Shown piece by piece: positions 1-6,073 of a stretch of DNA of 9,507 nt. A program made the position numbers and the translations under genes. Under the pieces are notes generated by a model. The model was not told the DNA's origin. It ran no database searches and saw nothing but the letters and a program-made list of their open reading frames with translations. The stretch's first letter is position 1. Each line of letters opens with the position of its first letter. Source of the stretch: an uncultured Oscillospiraceae bacterium (GTDB lineage Bacteria; Bacillota; Clostridia; Oscillospirales; Acutalibacteraceae); assembly GCA_905200265.1 (NCBI GenBank), contig CAJKJS010000038.1, positions 1 through 9,507 of the forward strand. The letters run 5' to 3'.

Positions 1-20
1 GCGTTGGGTGTTTTTGTTTC

Positions 21-1055
21 TTAGAGGAGATCCGCCAAATCGTAAATAAGGCGCTCCGTTTTTTCCCATCCCAAACAGGGGTCGGTAATCGACTGCCCGT
101 AGCAGCCACCGCCCACTTTTTGGTTACCATCGACCAAATAGCTTTCAATCATAAAGCCCTTGACCATGCGCTGAATCCTGGCATGGTGCCGGCACGAATG
201 CAACACTTCTTTGCAAATGCGAATTTGCTCTAAATACTGTTTGCCGGAATTGGAGTGGTTGGCGTCTACGATAATCGCGGGATTCCGCAAATTCTTTTCT
301 TCATAACGAGTGCACAGCTTAATCAGATCTTCGTAGTGGTAGTTGGGAATATTTTTGCCATCGCTGTCCACCGAACCGCGCAAAATGGCATGGGCCAGAG
401 GGTTACCGGACGTTTCGACTTCCCATCCGCGGTACTCGAAAACGTGGGGATGCTGGGCCGCTGTAATGGAGTTGAGCATGACGCTAATATCCCCACTGGT
501 GGGATTCTTCATGCCTACCGGGACCTGGAACCCACTGGCACACAAGCGGTGCTGCTGGTTTTCTACCGAACGGGCGCCGATGGCCACATAGGCCAGCACA
601 TCCGACAAAAATTCATAGTTTTCCGGATACAAGGCTTCATCCGCACAGGAAAAACCGGTCTCTTCCAGGGCACGGCAGTGCAGATCCCGCACAGCCAGCA
701 CACCGCGGGTCATGTCGGCTTTTTCGGTGGGATCGGGCTGATGGAACATGCCTTTATATCCATCCCCGGTGGTACGGGGCTTATTGGTATAAATACGGGG
801 AATCAGCAGCAGTTTATCCTTGACCTTTTCCTGTACGGGGCATAACCGGTAGATGTAATCCAGCACCGCGTCTTCCCGGTCCGCCGAGCAGGGGCCAATG
901 ATCAGGATCATGCGGGGATCTTCCCCGGTGAAAATGCGTTCGATTTCCCCATCGCGGGCGGACTTTTTTTCCACCAAATCGGGGCGCAGTGGGAATTCGG
1001 ACTTTACTTCGTCAGGGGTTGGCAATTTACGGTTCCAAGTCATGGGGTTTTGCAT
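21..1055 (-). CDS. aroF: 3-deoxy-7-phosphoheptulonate (DAHP) synthase, type I
   Basis: Condenses phosphoenolpyruvate and erythrose 4-phosphate to DAHP, the committed step of the shikimate pathway, in the cytoplasm. The 344-residue product shows the class I alpha (AroF/G/H) motifs in order: GPCSAD at about 54-59, PRTTGDGYKGM at 93-103 (the family usually has PRTTVGWKG), GARSVENQQHR at 160-170, GMKNPTSGD at 181-189, DANHSNSGK at 264-272, and YGQSITD near 319-325. Length is normal for the family. The frame stays open 16 codons further upstream, but the start at 1055 is chosen because an AAGGAGAG site (complement of 1066-1073) lies 10 nt before it, while the upstream ATG has no such site. A small GC hairpin (1081-1096) sits just upstream of that site. 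The gene has its own promoter and lies after the mgtE terminator, so it is probably monocistronic. The feedback-inhibiting amino acid cannot be told from sequence; the symbol is generic. Confidence 0.96.
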   Translation of the reverse strand: MQNPMTWNRKLPTPDEVKSEFPLRPDLVEKKSARDGEIERIFTGEDPRMILIIGPCSADREDAVLDYIYRLCPVQEKVKDKLLLIPRIYTNKPRTTGDGYKGMFHQPDPTEKADMTRGVLAVRDLHCRALEETGFSCADEALYPENYEFLSDVLAYVAIGARSVENQQHRLCASGFQVPVGMKNPTSGDISVMLNSITAAQHPHVFEYRGWEVETSGNPLAHAILRGSVDSDGKNIPNYHYEDLIKLCTRYEEKNLRNPAIIVDANHSNSGKQYLEQIRICKEVLHSCRHHARIQRMVKGFMIESYLVDGNQKVGGGCYGQSITDPCLGWEKTERLIYDLADLL

Positions 1056-1141
1056 AAAATTACGTCTCTCCTTATTGTTTCGGCCCAAATAGGCCGCATA
1101 CATGCATGATTATTAGGAAAAAGAAAAGAATGACTGCGTTT

Positions 1142-1170
1142 ATCTTAGCATATCGCTCTGAAGAAGTAAA
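1142..1170 (-). promoter_or_regulatory. Putative SigA promoter of the DAHP synthase gene
   Basis: Reading the minus strand, TTTACT (1165-1170) and TAAGAT (1142-1147) are separated by exactly 17 bp. It lies about 87 bp upstream of the start codon and 11 bp past the mgtE terminator. Both hexamers are imperfect matches to the consensus. No T-box or peptide attenuator is visible in the short leader. Confidence 0.5.
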
Positions 1171-1181
1171 GGTTAAGGGGT

Positions 1182-1222
1182 GCAAAAAAGCCCGAATCCA
1201 TAAGGATTCAGGCCTTTTTTGC
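1182..1222 (-). terminator. Rho-independent terminator after mgtE
   Basis: GCAAAAAAG and CTTTTTTGC arms plus an inner GAATCC/GGATTC stem enclose a 4-nt loop, with a small mismatch between the two helices. The hairpin starts within 10 nt of the mgtE stop codon. Because A and T tracts flank it on both sides it could work in both directions, but only the minus-strand gene ends here. Confidence 0.88.
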
Positions 1223-1228
1223 GTGCAG

Positions 1229-2581
1229 TTAAAGGGGCAGCAGCACAGAAGCAATCTGGAAATACAGAATTAAGCTGGCCGCATCCACAATGGTTGTAAT
1301 CAGCGGAGAAGCCATCAGAGTGGGGTCCAGATGCAGGCAACGGGCAACAATCGGAAGCGTGCAGCCGATGGTTTTCGACATAATAACCGTACCCATTACA
1401 CTTAATGAAACCACTAGGCAGATGCCTTCCTGGCCTGGATACATAATGACAAGGCGAATGTAGTTGACAAGTGCCAAACCAAACCCGCACAAAAGCGATA
1501 CCCGGAATTCCTTCCACAAAACCCGCAGAATATCCCGCGGAACAATATCCCCCAGGGTCATGCTACGAATGATCATAGTGCTGGCCTGGCTACCGGCGTT
1601 CCCGCCTGTGTTGGTCAGCATGGGGATAAACGTAACCAGCAGAGGCACCGCGGCAAAGGCAGCTTCATACGTCGATAGAATACCGCAGGTACACATACTG
1701 CTGACCATCAGCACCATCAGCCACACAATACGGTTGCGGGCCAGGGTAAATACGCTGGTTTTCAGATACGGCTTTTCCGAAGGCGCCATAGCGGCCATCT
1801 TCTGGATATCTTCGGTGGCTTCCTGTTCCATAACATCCACAGCGTCGTCAACCGTCACAATGCCGACCAGACGGTTCTCGCTGTCGACTACCGGCAGAGC
1901 TAACAGGTCGTATTTAGTAAAAATTTGGGATACATCTTCCCGGTCTTCCGTTGTGGTAACCTGGATGACATTATCATCCATAATTTCGCTGATGATGGTT
2001 TCATAGGGGTTCATCAGCAGATCCTTTAGGGTAATGACCCCGATCAGTTTGCGCTGGTTATCGATCACATAGCAGGTATAAATGGTTTCTTTATCCACCC
2101 CGTGGTGCCGGATATAACTAAAGGCTTGTTCCACATTCATCGTGGCCCGCAATGCGACATATTCGCTGGTCATAATGCTGCCCGCGCTGTTTTCCGGGTA
2201 TTTTAAATACTGGTTGATTTGTGCCCGGGTTTCCGGCGTGGCCAGACGCAAAATCCGGCGCGCTACATTGGCCGGCATTTCTTCGATCATATCGACGGCG
2301 TCGTCGGTGTACAAATCTTCGATGATCTGGTTCAGTTCCGTATCGCTAATGCCGCGGATAATTTCCTGCTGTTCGTCGGGGTCCATGCAGGCAAATACTT
2401 CACTGGCCAGGTCTTTTTGCAAAATACGGAAAGTGGCCAGTGCTTTTTCATGGGGTAGTTGCCCGATGAATTCGGCCACGTCCATTTCATTTTTCTCATC
2501 CAAAATGGATTTTAGTTTTTTAAACTGGCTGGTTTCTGCCAGTTCGTTGAGTTCGTCAAATTTCAGTTCCCAATCGCTCAT
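1229..2581 (-). CDS. mgtE: Magnesium transporter MgtE
   Basis: Gated Mg2+ channel/transporter of the inner membrane. The 450-residue protein has the full MgtE layout: an acidic helical N domain (about 1-130), two CBS domains (about 137-195 and 200-255) that act as the cytosolic Mg2+ sensor, and a C-terminal membrane domain (about 280-450) with some five hydrophobic segments. The family signature PMLTNTGGNAGSQ lies at 320-332, and the Asp of TTIVDAAS (Asp433) sits in the last membrane segment, where MgtE has its pore-lining Asp. Start at 2581 is supported by GGAGG (complement of 2590-2594) 8 nt upstream. The gene is preceded by an M-box Mg2+ riboswitch, which independently supports Mg2+ as substrate and implies shut-off when Mg2+ is plentiful. 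Nothing looks truncated. Confidence 0.97.
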   Translation of the reverse strand: MSDWELKFDELNELAETSQFKKLKSILDEKNEMDVAEFIGQLPHEKALATFRILQKDLASEVFACMDPDEQQEIIRGISDTELNQIIEDLYTDDAVDMIEEMPANVARRILRLATPETRAQINQYLKYPENSAGSIMTSEYVALRATMNVEQAFSYIRHHGVDKETIYTCYVIDNQRKLIGVITLKDLLMNPYETIISEIMDDNVIQVTTTEDREDVSQIFTKYDLLALPVVDSENRLVGIVTVDDAVDVMEQEATEDIQKMAAMAPSEKPYLKTSVFTLARNRIVWLMVLMVSSMCTCGILSTYEAAFAAVPLLVTFIPMLTNTGGNAGSQASTMIIRSMTLGDIVPRDILRVLWKEFRVSLLCGFGLALVNYIRLVIMYPGQEGICLVVSLSVMGTVIMSKTIGCTLPIVARCLHLDPTLMASPLITTIVDAASLILYFQIASVLLPL

Positions 2582-2696
2582 GGTGTATTCCTCCGTTTCG
2601 GTTCGCGTTCATGTGTCATCATGCCCGTTTTCGATTGTTTCATCGATACCGAATGAAATCCGGAAACACAAAAGAGCAAAAGTCACAGCTTTGCCG
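2582..2696 (-). other. Distal mgtE leader with small hairpins
   Basis: This stretch separates the candidate leader ORF from mgtE. In the transcript it can form GCAAAG/CTTTTGC (2676-2694, one bulged T) followed by a loosely U-rich tract, and TTTCAT/ATGAAA (2638-2658) with a 9-nt loop. Neither is strong enough to call a terminator. I do not recognise an RNA family here. Apart from the mgtE ribosome binding site, nothing else is evident. Confidence 0.3.
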
Positions 2697-2804
2697 TTAG
2701 CCCCGATTATTCGAGAAAAAGCAGGGAATAGGGCGCACAGCATATAGCCAGATAGCTTTTGTCAAATGGATTCCGCATAATCGATCACCCGGGTTGCCTT
2801 CCAT
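2697..2804 (-). CDS. Candidate 35-codon leader ORF between the M-box and mgtE
   Basis: A short ORF begins 38 nt beyond the riboswitch terminator. It has a clear AGAGGTG site (complement of 2814-2820) 9 nt before its ATG and ends in TAA 115 nt before the mgtE start. The 35-residue product begins MEGNPGDRLCG and carries a hydrophobic, proline-containing stretch KAIWLYAVRPIPCFF at about 16-30. I do not recognise a family. Leader peptides are known to control Mg2+ transporter genes in enterobacteria (mgtL, mgtP, corL), so a regulatory role is conceivable, but that is analogy only. The good Shine-Dalgarno spacing is the main argument for translation; the short length and missing homology evidence are the main arguments against. 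It would be made only from transcripts that read through the riboswitch terminator. Confidence 0.4.
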   Translation of the reverse strand: MEGNPGDRLCGIHLTKAIWLYAVRPIPCFFSNNRG

Positions 2805-2841
2805 ACTTTTTCTCACCTCTCATTTTTAGAAAAATAAGCAG

Positions 2842-2884
2842 AAAAAAACCTCATTCCGGCGCAAAAAGCCCAAACAGAATGAGG
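2842..2884 (-). terminator. Riboswitch-controlled intrinsic terminator
   Basis: In the transcript, CCTCATTCTG (complement of 2875-2884) pairs with CGGAATGAGG (complement of 2849-2858) in a 10-bp stem with one G-U pair, followed directly by seven U (2842-2848). It lies right after the M-box aptamer and about 260 nt before mgtE, the standard position for the expression platform of a Mg2+-responsive attenuator. Confidence 0.9.
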
Positions 2885-3072
2885 AATCCACCATCCGTCC
2901 AAGCTTTAGCTTCGCAGGGCATGCCGGAAAAACCGGCGTGTAATTGCATTAGTCGATGCCTTCCACGACATAGACTGTTGACCGTAGCTAAGCGGTGTCT
3001 CCACCATCTTGCGGCAGCAATCCCGGGGTGCTTTGCACCCCTTCCCTGCGGTAGCCTCACCTACCGAAATGA
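2885..3072 (-). promoter_or_regulatory. M-box (ykoK) Mg2+ riboswitch aptamer
   Basis: The minus-strand transcript carries the conserved M-box blocks in order: GGTGAGGCT (complement of 3053-3061), GCTGCC (3013-3018), a hairpin GGTG-GAGA-CACC with a GNRA tetraloop (2994-3005), GGTCAACAG (2975-2983) and GCTAAAGCTT (2901-2910). Variable hairpins fit between them: a perfect 7-bp stem GGGGTGC/GCACCCC (3025-3041) and GCCGG/CCGGC with a 5-U loop (2923-2937). Outer limits are approximate; a weak P1 can be drawn between CATTT near 3068-3072 and GGATG near 2891-2895. In this family Mg2+ binding compacts the RNA and favours the terminator, so mgtE should be off in high Mg2+ and on in low Mg2+. Recognition is by memory of the consensus and the mgtE context, not by a covariance search. 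Confidence 0.93.
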
Positions 3073-3091
3073 CATAAATTTTCTATGTTCC

Positions 3092-3120
3092 AGTATACGC
3101 GCCCCACCCTGCAATGTCAA
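3092..3120 (-). promoter_or_regulatory. Consensus SigA promoter of the mgtE leader
   Basis: On the minus strand TTGACA (3115-3120) and TATACT (3092-3097) are spaced by exactly 17 bp. Transcription would start near 3085, just ahead of the M-box. A near-perfect promoter with control placed in the leader is the usual design for riboswitch genes. The gap from here to the next terminator (3121-3190) shows nothing else. Confidence 0.88.
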
Positions 3121-3190
3121 TGTAGAAGGGGAAAAAACCATGTAAAATTCCTGTGGGAAAACGCGCGGAAAATTGTAGGAAACAGAAGAG

Positions 3191-3230
3191 ACAAAAGGGG
3201 CGGGTTATCCCTTTAATAACCCGCCTTTGT
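3191..3230 (-). terminator. Intrinsic terminator of the B6 operon, overlapping the S-component stop codon
   Basis: A perfect 10-bp stem GGCGGGTTAT/ATAACCCGCC (3216-3225 with 3199-3208) surrounds a 7-nt loop. It can be lengthened by ACAAA/TTTGT (3191-3195 with 3226-3230) across a 3-nt bulge, and a short U-rich tract follows in the transcript. The TAA stop of the S-component gene (3205-3207) lies inside the 3' arm, so the hairpin encodes the last residues GGLLKG. Confidence 0.85.
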
Positions 3231-3783
3231 GTAAAGCTCGGTGCAGCGCCCAGTAAAACGGGACAGCAATCACATCGGCGATAACGGCATTGAGCAGCGT
3301 AGCGCCGGCTTTTGTGTACATCACGATTAGCGCAGCGTCAAACGAACTACCGGCCAGTACTTCTTTAAAAAGGGAATACCCCAGGTACATCACACAGTAC
3401 GAAAGGGAACCCACCACAGCCGCCACAATCAGCCGGGTGGTAGTAGGATGACGATTTTCCTGTTTCGATCCACCGTGAGCAAGTAGCCCACAGAAAAAGG
3501 CCATGAAAAATTTCGTAATGAGCGTCACCGGGGCACTACTGAACCAGCCTCCCACCACATCAAACAAAAACGATCCAAAACCAGCTGCACAACCGCCGTA
3601 AACCGGTCCCAATAATAGGCCCGACAGAATACAAAAAACATTGGCAAAGCCGATCATGGTACGGTCGCCGCCTACGGGAATTTCAATTTTCAGAAAAAAA
3701 GTGGCCACAAATACCAGCGCACCCATCAGACCGGTTACGGCCAGATTCACGGTGGTATTTTGGGTTAAAATTTTTCGGTTCAT
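3205..3783 (-). CDS. ECF transporter S component, predicted vitamin B6 vitamer uptake (PdxU-like)
   Basis: Substrate-binding membrane subunit of an energy-coupling factor transporter. The 192-residue protein is almost wholly hydrophobic with about six membrane segments and shows the S-component pattern: an N-terminal helix with small residues (LMGALVFVATFF, about 19-30), then GDRTMIGFANV (39-49) leading into a helix ending LLLGPVYGG. No EcfA or EcfT gene is in the window, so it presumably uses a shared energising module (group II ECF). Two ATG codons lie two codons apart; the second (3783) is chosen because AGGAGG (complement of 3792-3797) is 8 nt from it but only 2 nt from the first. It is the last gene of the operon with pdxY, UPF0340 and yggS. 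Substrate is inferred only from that context; streptococci have a comparable PdxR-controlled kinase plus S-component pair (pdxKU). Another vitamin cannot be excluded. Confidence 0.85.
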   Translation of the reverse strand: MNRKILTQNTTVNLAVTGLMGALVFVATFFLKIEIPVGGDRTMIGFANVFCILSGLLLGPVYGGCAAGFGSFLFDVVGGWFSSAPVTLITKFFMAFFCGLLAHGGSKQENRHPTTTRLIVAAVVGSLSYCVMYLGYSLFKEVLAGSSFDAALIVMYTKAGATLLNAVIADVIAVPFYWALHRALHKGGLLKG

Positions 3784-3813
3784 GTTCATTTCCTCCTCAT
3801 TAGGTGTGCCAAT

Positions 3814-4548
3814 TTATCCCTGCGCTTTCGGGGGACGGGGGCCATAAATCGCTGTGCCAATGCGCACCAGAGTAGCACCTTCGCGAATGGCATTTTCATA
3901 ATCGCCGCTCATGCCCATCGAGAGTTCTTCGATAGCAATATGGGGGAGAGACAGGGTGCGAGCTTCCTCAAACAATTGCCGCATGCGCCGCAAATACCCC
4001 CGATTTTGTTCATCGCTGGTATAAACAGGCGGAATCGTCATCAGTCCGGTCACACAGATGTGGGATAGGGTGGAAGCATGCTGAAGCAGGGGCATCAGTT
4101 CTTCCGGTTTCACGCCGCTTTTGCTCTCTTCACCACCAATATTTACTTCCAGAAAAACAGACTGTACGAGATTTTGCCGGTCGGCTTCCCGATCGATTAG
4201 GTCAAGCAGCCGGGCTGAATCCACGCTTTCAATAACGTCGGCGCGGCCTACCACTTTTTTTATTTTGTTCGTCTGCAAATGACCAATAAAGTGGCTGGAT
4301 TTTCCCAAATACGCATTCGCGTCCTTTTTCTCAACCAATTCCTGTACATGGTTTTCTCCGAACAGATCAATGTCGCATTGGGCAGAAAGACGTACGGTTT
4401 CGACAGTGCGGGTTTTACAGGCGGCACACAGCCGTACGCTGGCAGGGTCCCGGCCGCTTTCCAGGGCCGCTTTTTCCATGCGGGCCCGAATGGTAGCGAT
4501 ACGGGCTTGCAGTTCTTCCAGGGTAGGAGATACTTCCATATAGGCCAT
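3814..4548 (-). CDS. yggS: YggS/PROSC-family pyridoxal phosphate homeostasis protein
   Basis: Cytoplasmic PLP-binding protein without known enzyme activity that keeps free PLP and amino/keto-acid pools in balance. The 244-residue protein folds as an alanine-racemase-like TIM barrel. Visible family motifs are: the PLP lysine in LCAACKTRTVE (Lys45), FGENHVQE (63-70), HFIGHLQTNK (86-95), VNIGGEESKSG (about 135-145), GLMTIPP, LSMGMSGD (209-216) and the phosphate-binding end RIGTAIYG (229-236). The frame is open 29 codons further upstream into the preceding gene; 4548 is taken as start because AAAGGAG (complement of 4559-4565) lies 10 nt before it, and this start gives the usual YggS length. The ribosome site touches the stop codon of the UPF0340 gene, so translation is probably coupled. 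In many Gram-positives yggS sits in the division (sepF/ylm) cluster; here it is in a B6 operon. Confidence 0.95.
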   Translation of the reverse strand: MAYMEVSPTLEELQARIATIRARMEKAALESGRDPASVRLCAACKTRTVETVRLSAQCDIDLFGENHVQELVEKKDANAYLGKSSHFIGHLQTNKIKKVVGRADVIESVDSARLLDLIDREADRQNLVQSVFLEVNIGGEESKSGVKPEELMPLLQHASTLSHICVTGLMTIPPVYTSDEQNRGYLRRMRQLFEEARTLSLPHIAIEELSMGMSGDYENAIREGATLVRIGTAIYGPRPPKAQG

Positions 4549-4564
4549 CAAAATAAGACTCCTT

Positions 4565-5110
4565 TCATCGTTCATAGACCGCACGGCTGCCACCGATATA
4601 TTTGGGGCGAGTGCGGGCGCATACCACCCGGGCACAGCCGATTTCCGGTATCGATAAACGGACAGGAACCGCTACCGCACGTAGGTGCATGCCAATGAGG
4701 GTATCGCCAATATCCATACCGGCTTCGGCCCGGATCATTTCCACGGCAACGGGATCGGCAAACTGTTGCCAGCAAACGGTGGCCCAACTACCGCCGGCAT
4801 GAGGTTGTGGCACTACGCATACTTCTTCGTACTGGCGGGCCAGCGCGACAGACCGTTCGACAATTAAGGCACGGTTTAGGTGTTCACAGCACTGAGCGGC
4901 CAGATGGATGCCGTGCTCATGCAAAACGGGCGCTATGCCGTCATATACGGCCCGGGCCGTTTCCAAACTGCCATTATGACCAATGGTGCCACCCGAAATT
5001 TCGCTGGTGCTACACCCCACAACGAGTAAACTGCCCTGGGGCAGTGACGATTTTTCAAGAAGTTCCGTGACAGCCTGACGGGCCTGATCACGAATGGTGG
5101 AAAGGGTCAT
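4565..5110 (-). CDS. ywlG: UPF0340 / TIGR01440 family protein (YwlG-like), function unknown
   Basis: A 181-residue cytoplasmic protein that I recognise as the conserved UPF0340 (DUF436) family, widespread in Firmicutes and of no established function. Conserved-looking blocks are VVGCSTSEISGG (30-41), QCCEHLNRALIVER (73-86), VPQPHAGGSWA (100-110), DIGDTLIGMHL (133-143) and a C-terminal RTRPKYIGGSRAVY (166-179). The cysteines with nearby His, Glu and Arg residues could form an active site, but that is speculation. There is no signal peptide or membrane segment. The start at 5110 is preferred to an ATG nine codons upstream because AAAGGAG (complement of 5120-5126) lies 9 nt before it. It lies 38 nt after pdxY and its stop runs into the yggS ribosome site, so it is firmly within the B6 operon, which hints at a B6-related task. 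Confidence 0.9.
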   Translation of the reverse strand: MTLSTIRDQARQAVTELLEKSSLPQGSLLVVGCSTSEISGGTIGHNGSLETARAVYDGIAPVLHEHGIHLAAQCCEHLNRALIVERSVALARQYEEVCVVPQPHAGGSWATVCWQQFADPVAVEMIRAEAGMDIGDTLIGMHLRAVAVPVRLSIPEIGCARVVCARTRPKYIGGSRAVYER

Positions 5111-5148
5111 GTCTATTTGCTCCTTTCTTACTTTCATAAACGAATCAT

Positions 5149-5991
5149 TTAACGCAACGTTTCCTGTATAAAAGGTAAAAGTGCGTGTTCAAAATCCACG
5201 CCAAACCGGCGGTCGGTACCATTTTGTACGGTGTTGCGAATCGACTGTAATACAAATCGGGTGGCGATTTCCAAGGCATGAGCCAGAGAATGGTGATTCA
5301 TCAAGGCCGATAACACAGCACTGGCAAACAAATCACCGGTACCGTGGAAATAGCCGTCAACCTGTTCATCCAGGTATTCACAGTAGCTATCGGTGCGCTG
5401 GTCGTAGGCAGCGGCCCCAATGCGACCGGGCTCGTAAGAAATGCCGGTTAGAATTACTTTTTGCGGACCCATACCAGCCAGGCGGCGTAGTAAAGCCTGA
5501 ATATCATCCCGGGTATATCCGCTTTCCTGATACGGTTCACCCAGTAAAAGGGCTGCTTCTGTCAGATTGGGAATGATAATATCGGCTTCCCGGCACAGCG
5601 CGGCCATACCCTGTACAAAGTGCTGGTCAAATCCCGCATACAGTTTGCCATTGTCAGCCATGGCCGGATCAACAAAGACAAAGCTCTTTTCATTTTTTAA
5701 TCGGTGAATGAGCCGGCGAACCAGTTCTGTTTGCTCCACGGATCCCAAATAACCGGTATAAAAGGCATCCACGGACAAATTCAGCGATTCCCAGTGCCGG
5801 GTAATCGGGTCCATATCCTCGGTTAAATCGCGGAAAGTGTACCCGGTAAACCCACCGGTATGGGTGGAGAGCACGGCTGTGGGCAGAACGCTGCATTCAA
5901 TCCCGGCTGCGGACAGCACCGGTAGGGCAACGGTGAGCGAACATTTGCCCACACAGGAGATATCATGAATCGCAACAACGCGTTTCAGCAT
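5149..5991 (-). CDS. pdxY: Pyridoxal/pyridoxamine kinase, PdxY/PdxK type
   Basis: ATP-dependent phosphorylation of pyridoxal, pyridoxamine and/or pyridoxine to the 5'-phosphates, the trapping step of B6 salvage. The 280-residue protein is a ribokinase-superfamily member of the PdxY/PdxK branch: HDISCVGKCSLT at 9-20, TAVLSTHTGGF (substrate pocket) at 38-48, VDPAMADNGKLY at 107-118, IIPNLTEA at 139-146, and the catalytic anion-hole motif FHGTGDLF at 215-222 with Asp220 as the general base. Length matches the family. It is the first gene of a four-gene operon and is divergent from the MocR-type regulator. The ribosome site is modest (GAAGG, complement of 6002-6006, 10 nt before the start). PdxY and PdxK cannot be separated with certainty, and the related hydroxymethylpyrimidine kinase ThiD is less likely given the motif set and neighbours. 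Confidence 0.95.
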   Translation of the reverse strand: MLKRVVAIHDISCVGKCSLTVALPVLSAAGIECSVLPTAVLSTHTGGFTGYTFRDLTEDMDPITRHWESLNLSVDAFYTGYLGSVEQTELVRRLIHRLKNEKSFVFVDPAMADNGKLYAGFDQHFVQGMAALCREADIIIPNLTEAALLLGEPYQESGYTRDDIQALLRRLAGMGPQKVILTGISYEPGRIGAAAYDQRTDSYCEYLDEQVDGYFHGTGDLFASAVLSALMNHHSLAHALEIATRFVLQSIRNTVQNGTDRRFGVDFEHALLPFIQETLR

Positions 5992-6044
5992 GGCAGAACG
6001 ACCTTCTTTCCTACGTGTATCTTTTATGCTTTATTGTGTACCCC

Positions 6045-6073
6045 AGTATAGCGCTAAACTGTACTTTTTAAAA
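6045..6073 (-). promoter_or_regulatory. Putative pdxY operon promoter with weak -35
   Basis: On the minus strand TATACT (6045-6050) is a good -10 about 54 bp before the pdxY start. The sequence 17 bp upstream (TTTTAA, 6068-6073) is a poor -35. The CTGTAC/GTACAG palindrome straddles this -35 position, one arm in the spacer and one just upstream. A weak -35 with adjoining sites fits an activator-dependent promoter, though an arm in the spacer would also suit repression. Confidence 0.5.

Noticed and set aside
255..845. A 196-codon plus-strand ORF opposite the DAHP synthase gene.
   Set aside because: It is the antisense of a gene with all expected catalytic motifs and has no start signals of its own.
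21..1103. Start of the DAHP synthase at 1103, adding 16 residues.
   Set aside because: No ribosome site precedes that ATG, while the ATG at 1055 has AAGGAGAG at 10 nt, and that ribosome site would lie inside the longer reading frame.
2640..2700. Resemblance of the GGCAAAGC segment upstream of mgtE to a c-di-GMP-I (GEMM) riboswitch.
   Set aside because: Only a few bases match; the paired helices and the downstream GGTAGGTAGC-like block of that family are not present.
2609..2743. A 44-codon minus-strand ORF overlapping the 35-codon candidate leader ORF in another frame.
   Set aside because: It has no ribosome binding site before its ATG, and the overlapping 35-codon ORF has a good one. Kept only as a sign that the segment deserves a repeat search.
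2728..2766. TTGACA followed by TATGCT on the minus strand as a second mgtE promoter.
   Set aside because: The spacing is 15 bp and it lies within the candidate leader ORF; the consensus promoter upstream of the M-box is far better.
2851..3060. A 69-codon minus-strand ORF inside the leader of mgtE.
   Set aside because: It runs across the M-box aptamer and terminator, has no ribosome site, and the RNA structure explains the sequence.
2759..3145. A 128-codon plus-strand ORF in the 623-nt gap between mgtE and the S component.
   Set aside because: It is the antisense of the promoter, M-box and terminator, with no supporting ribosome site or recognisable domain.
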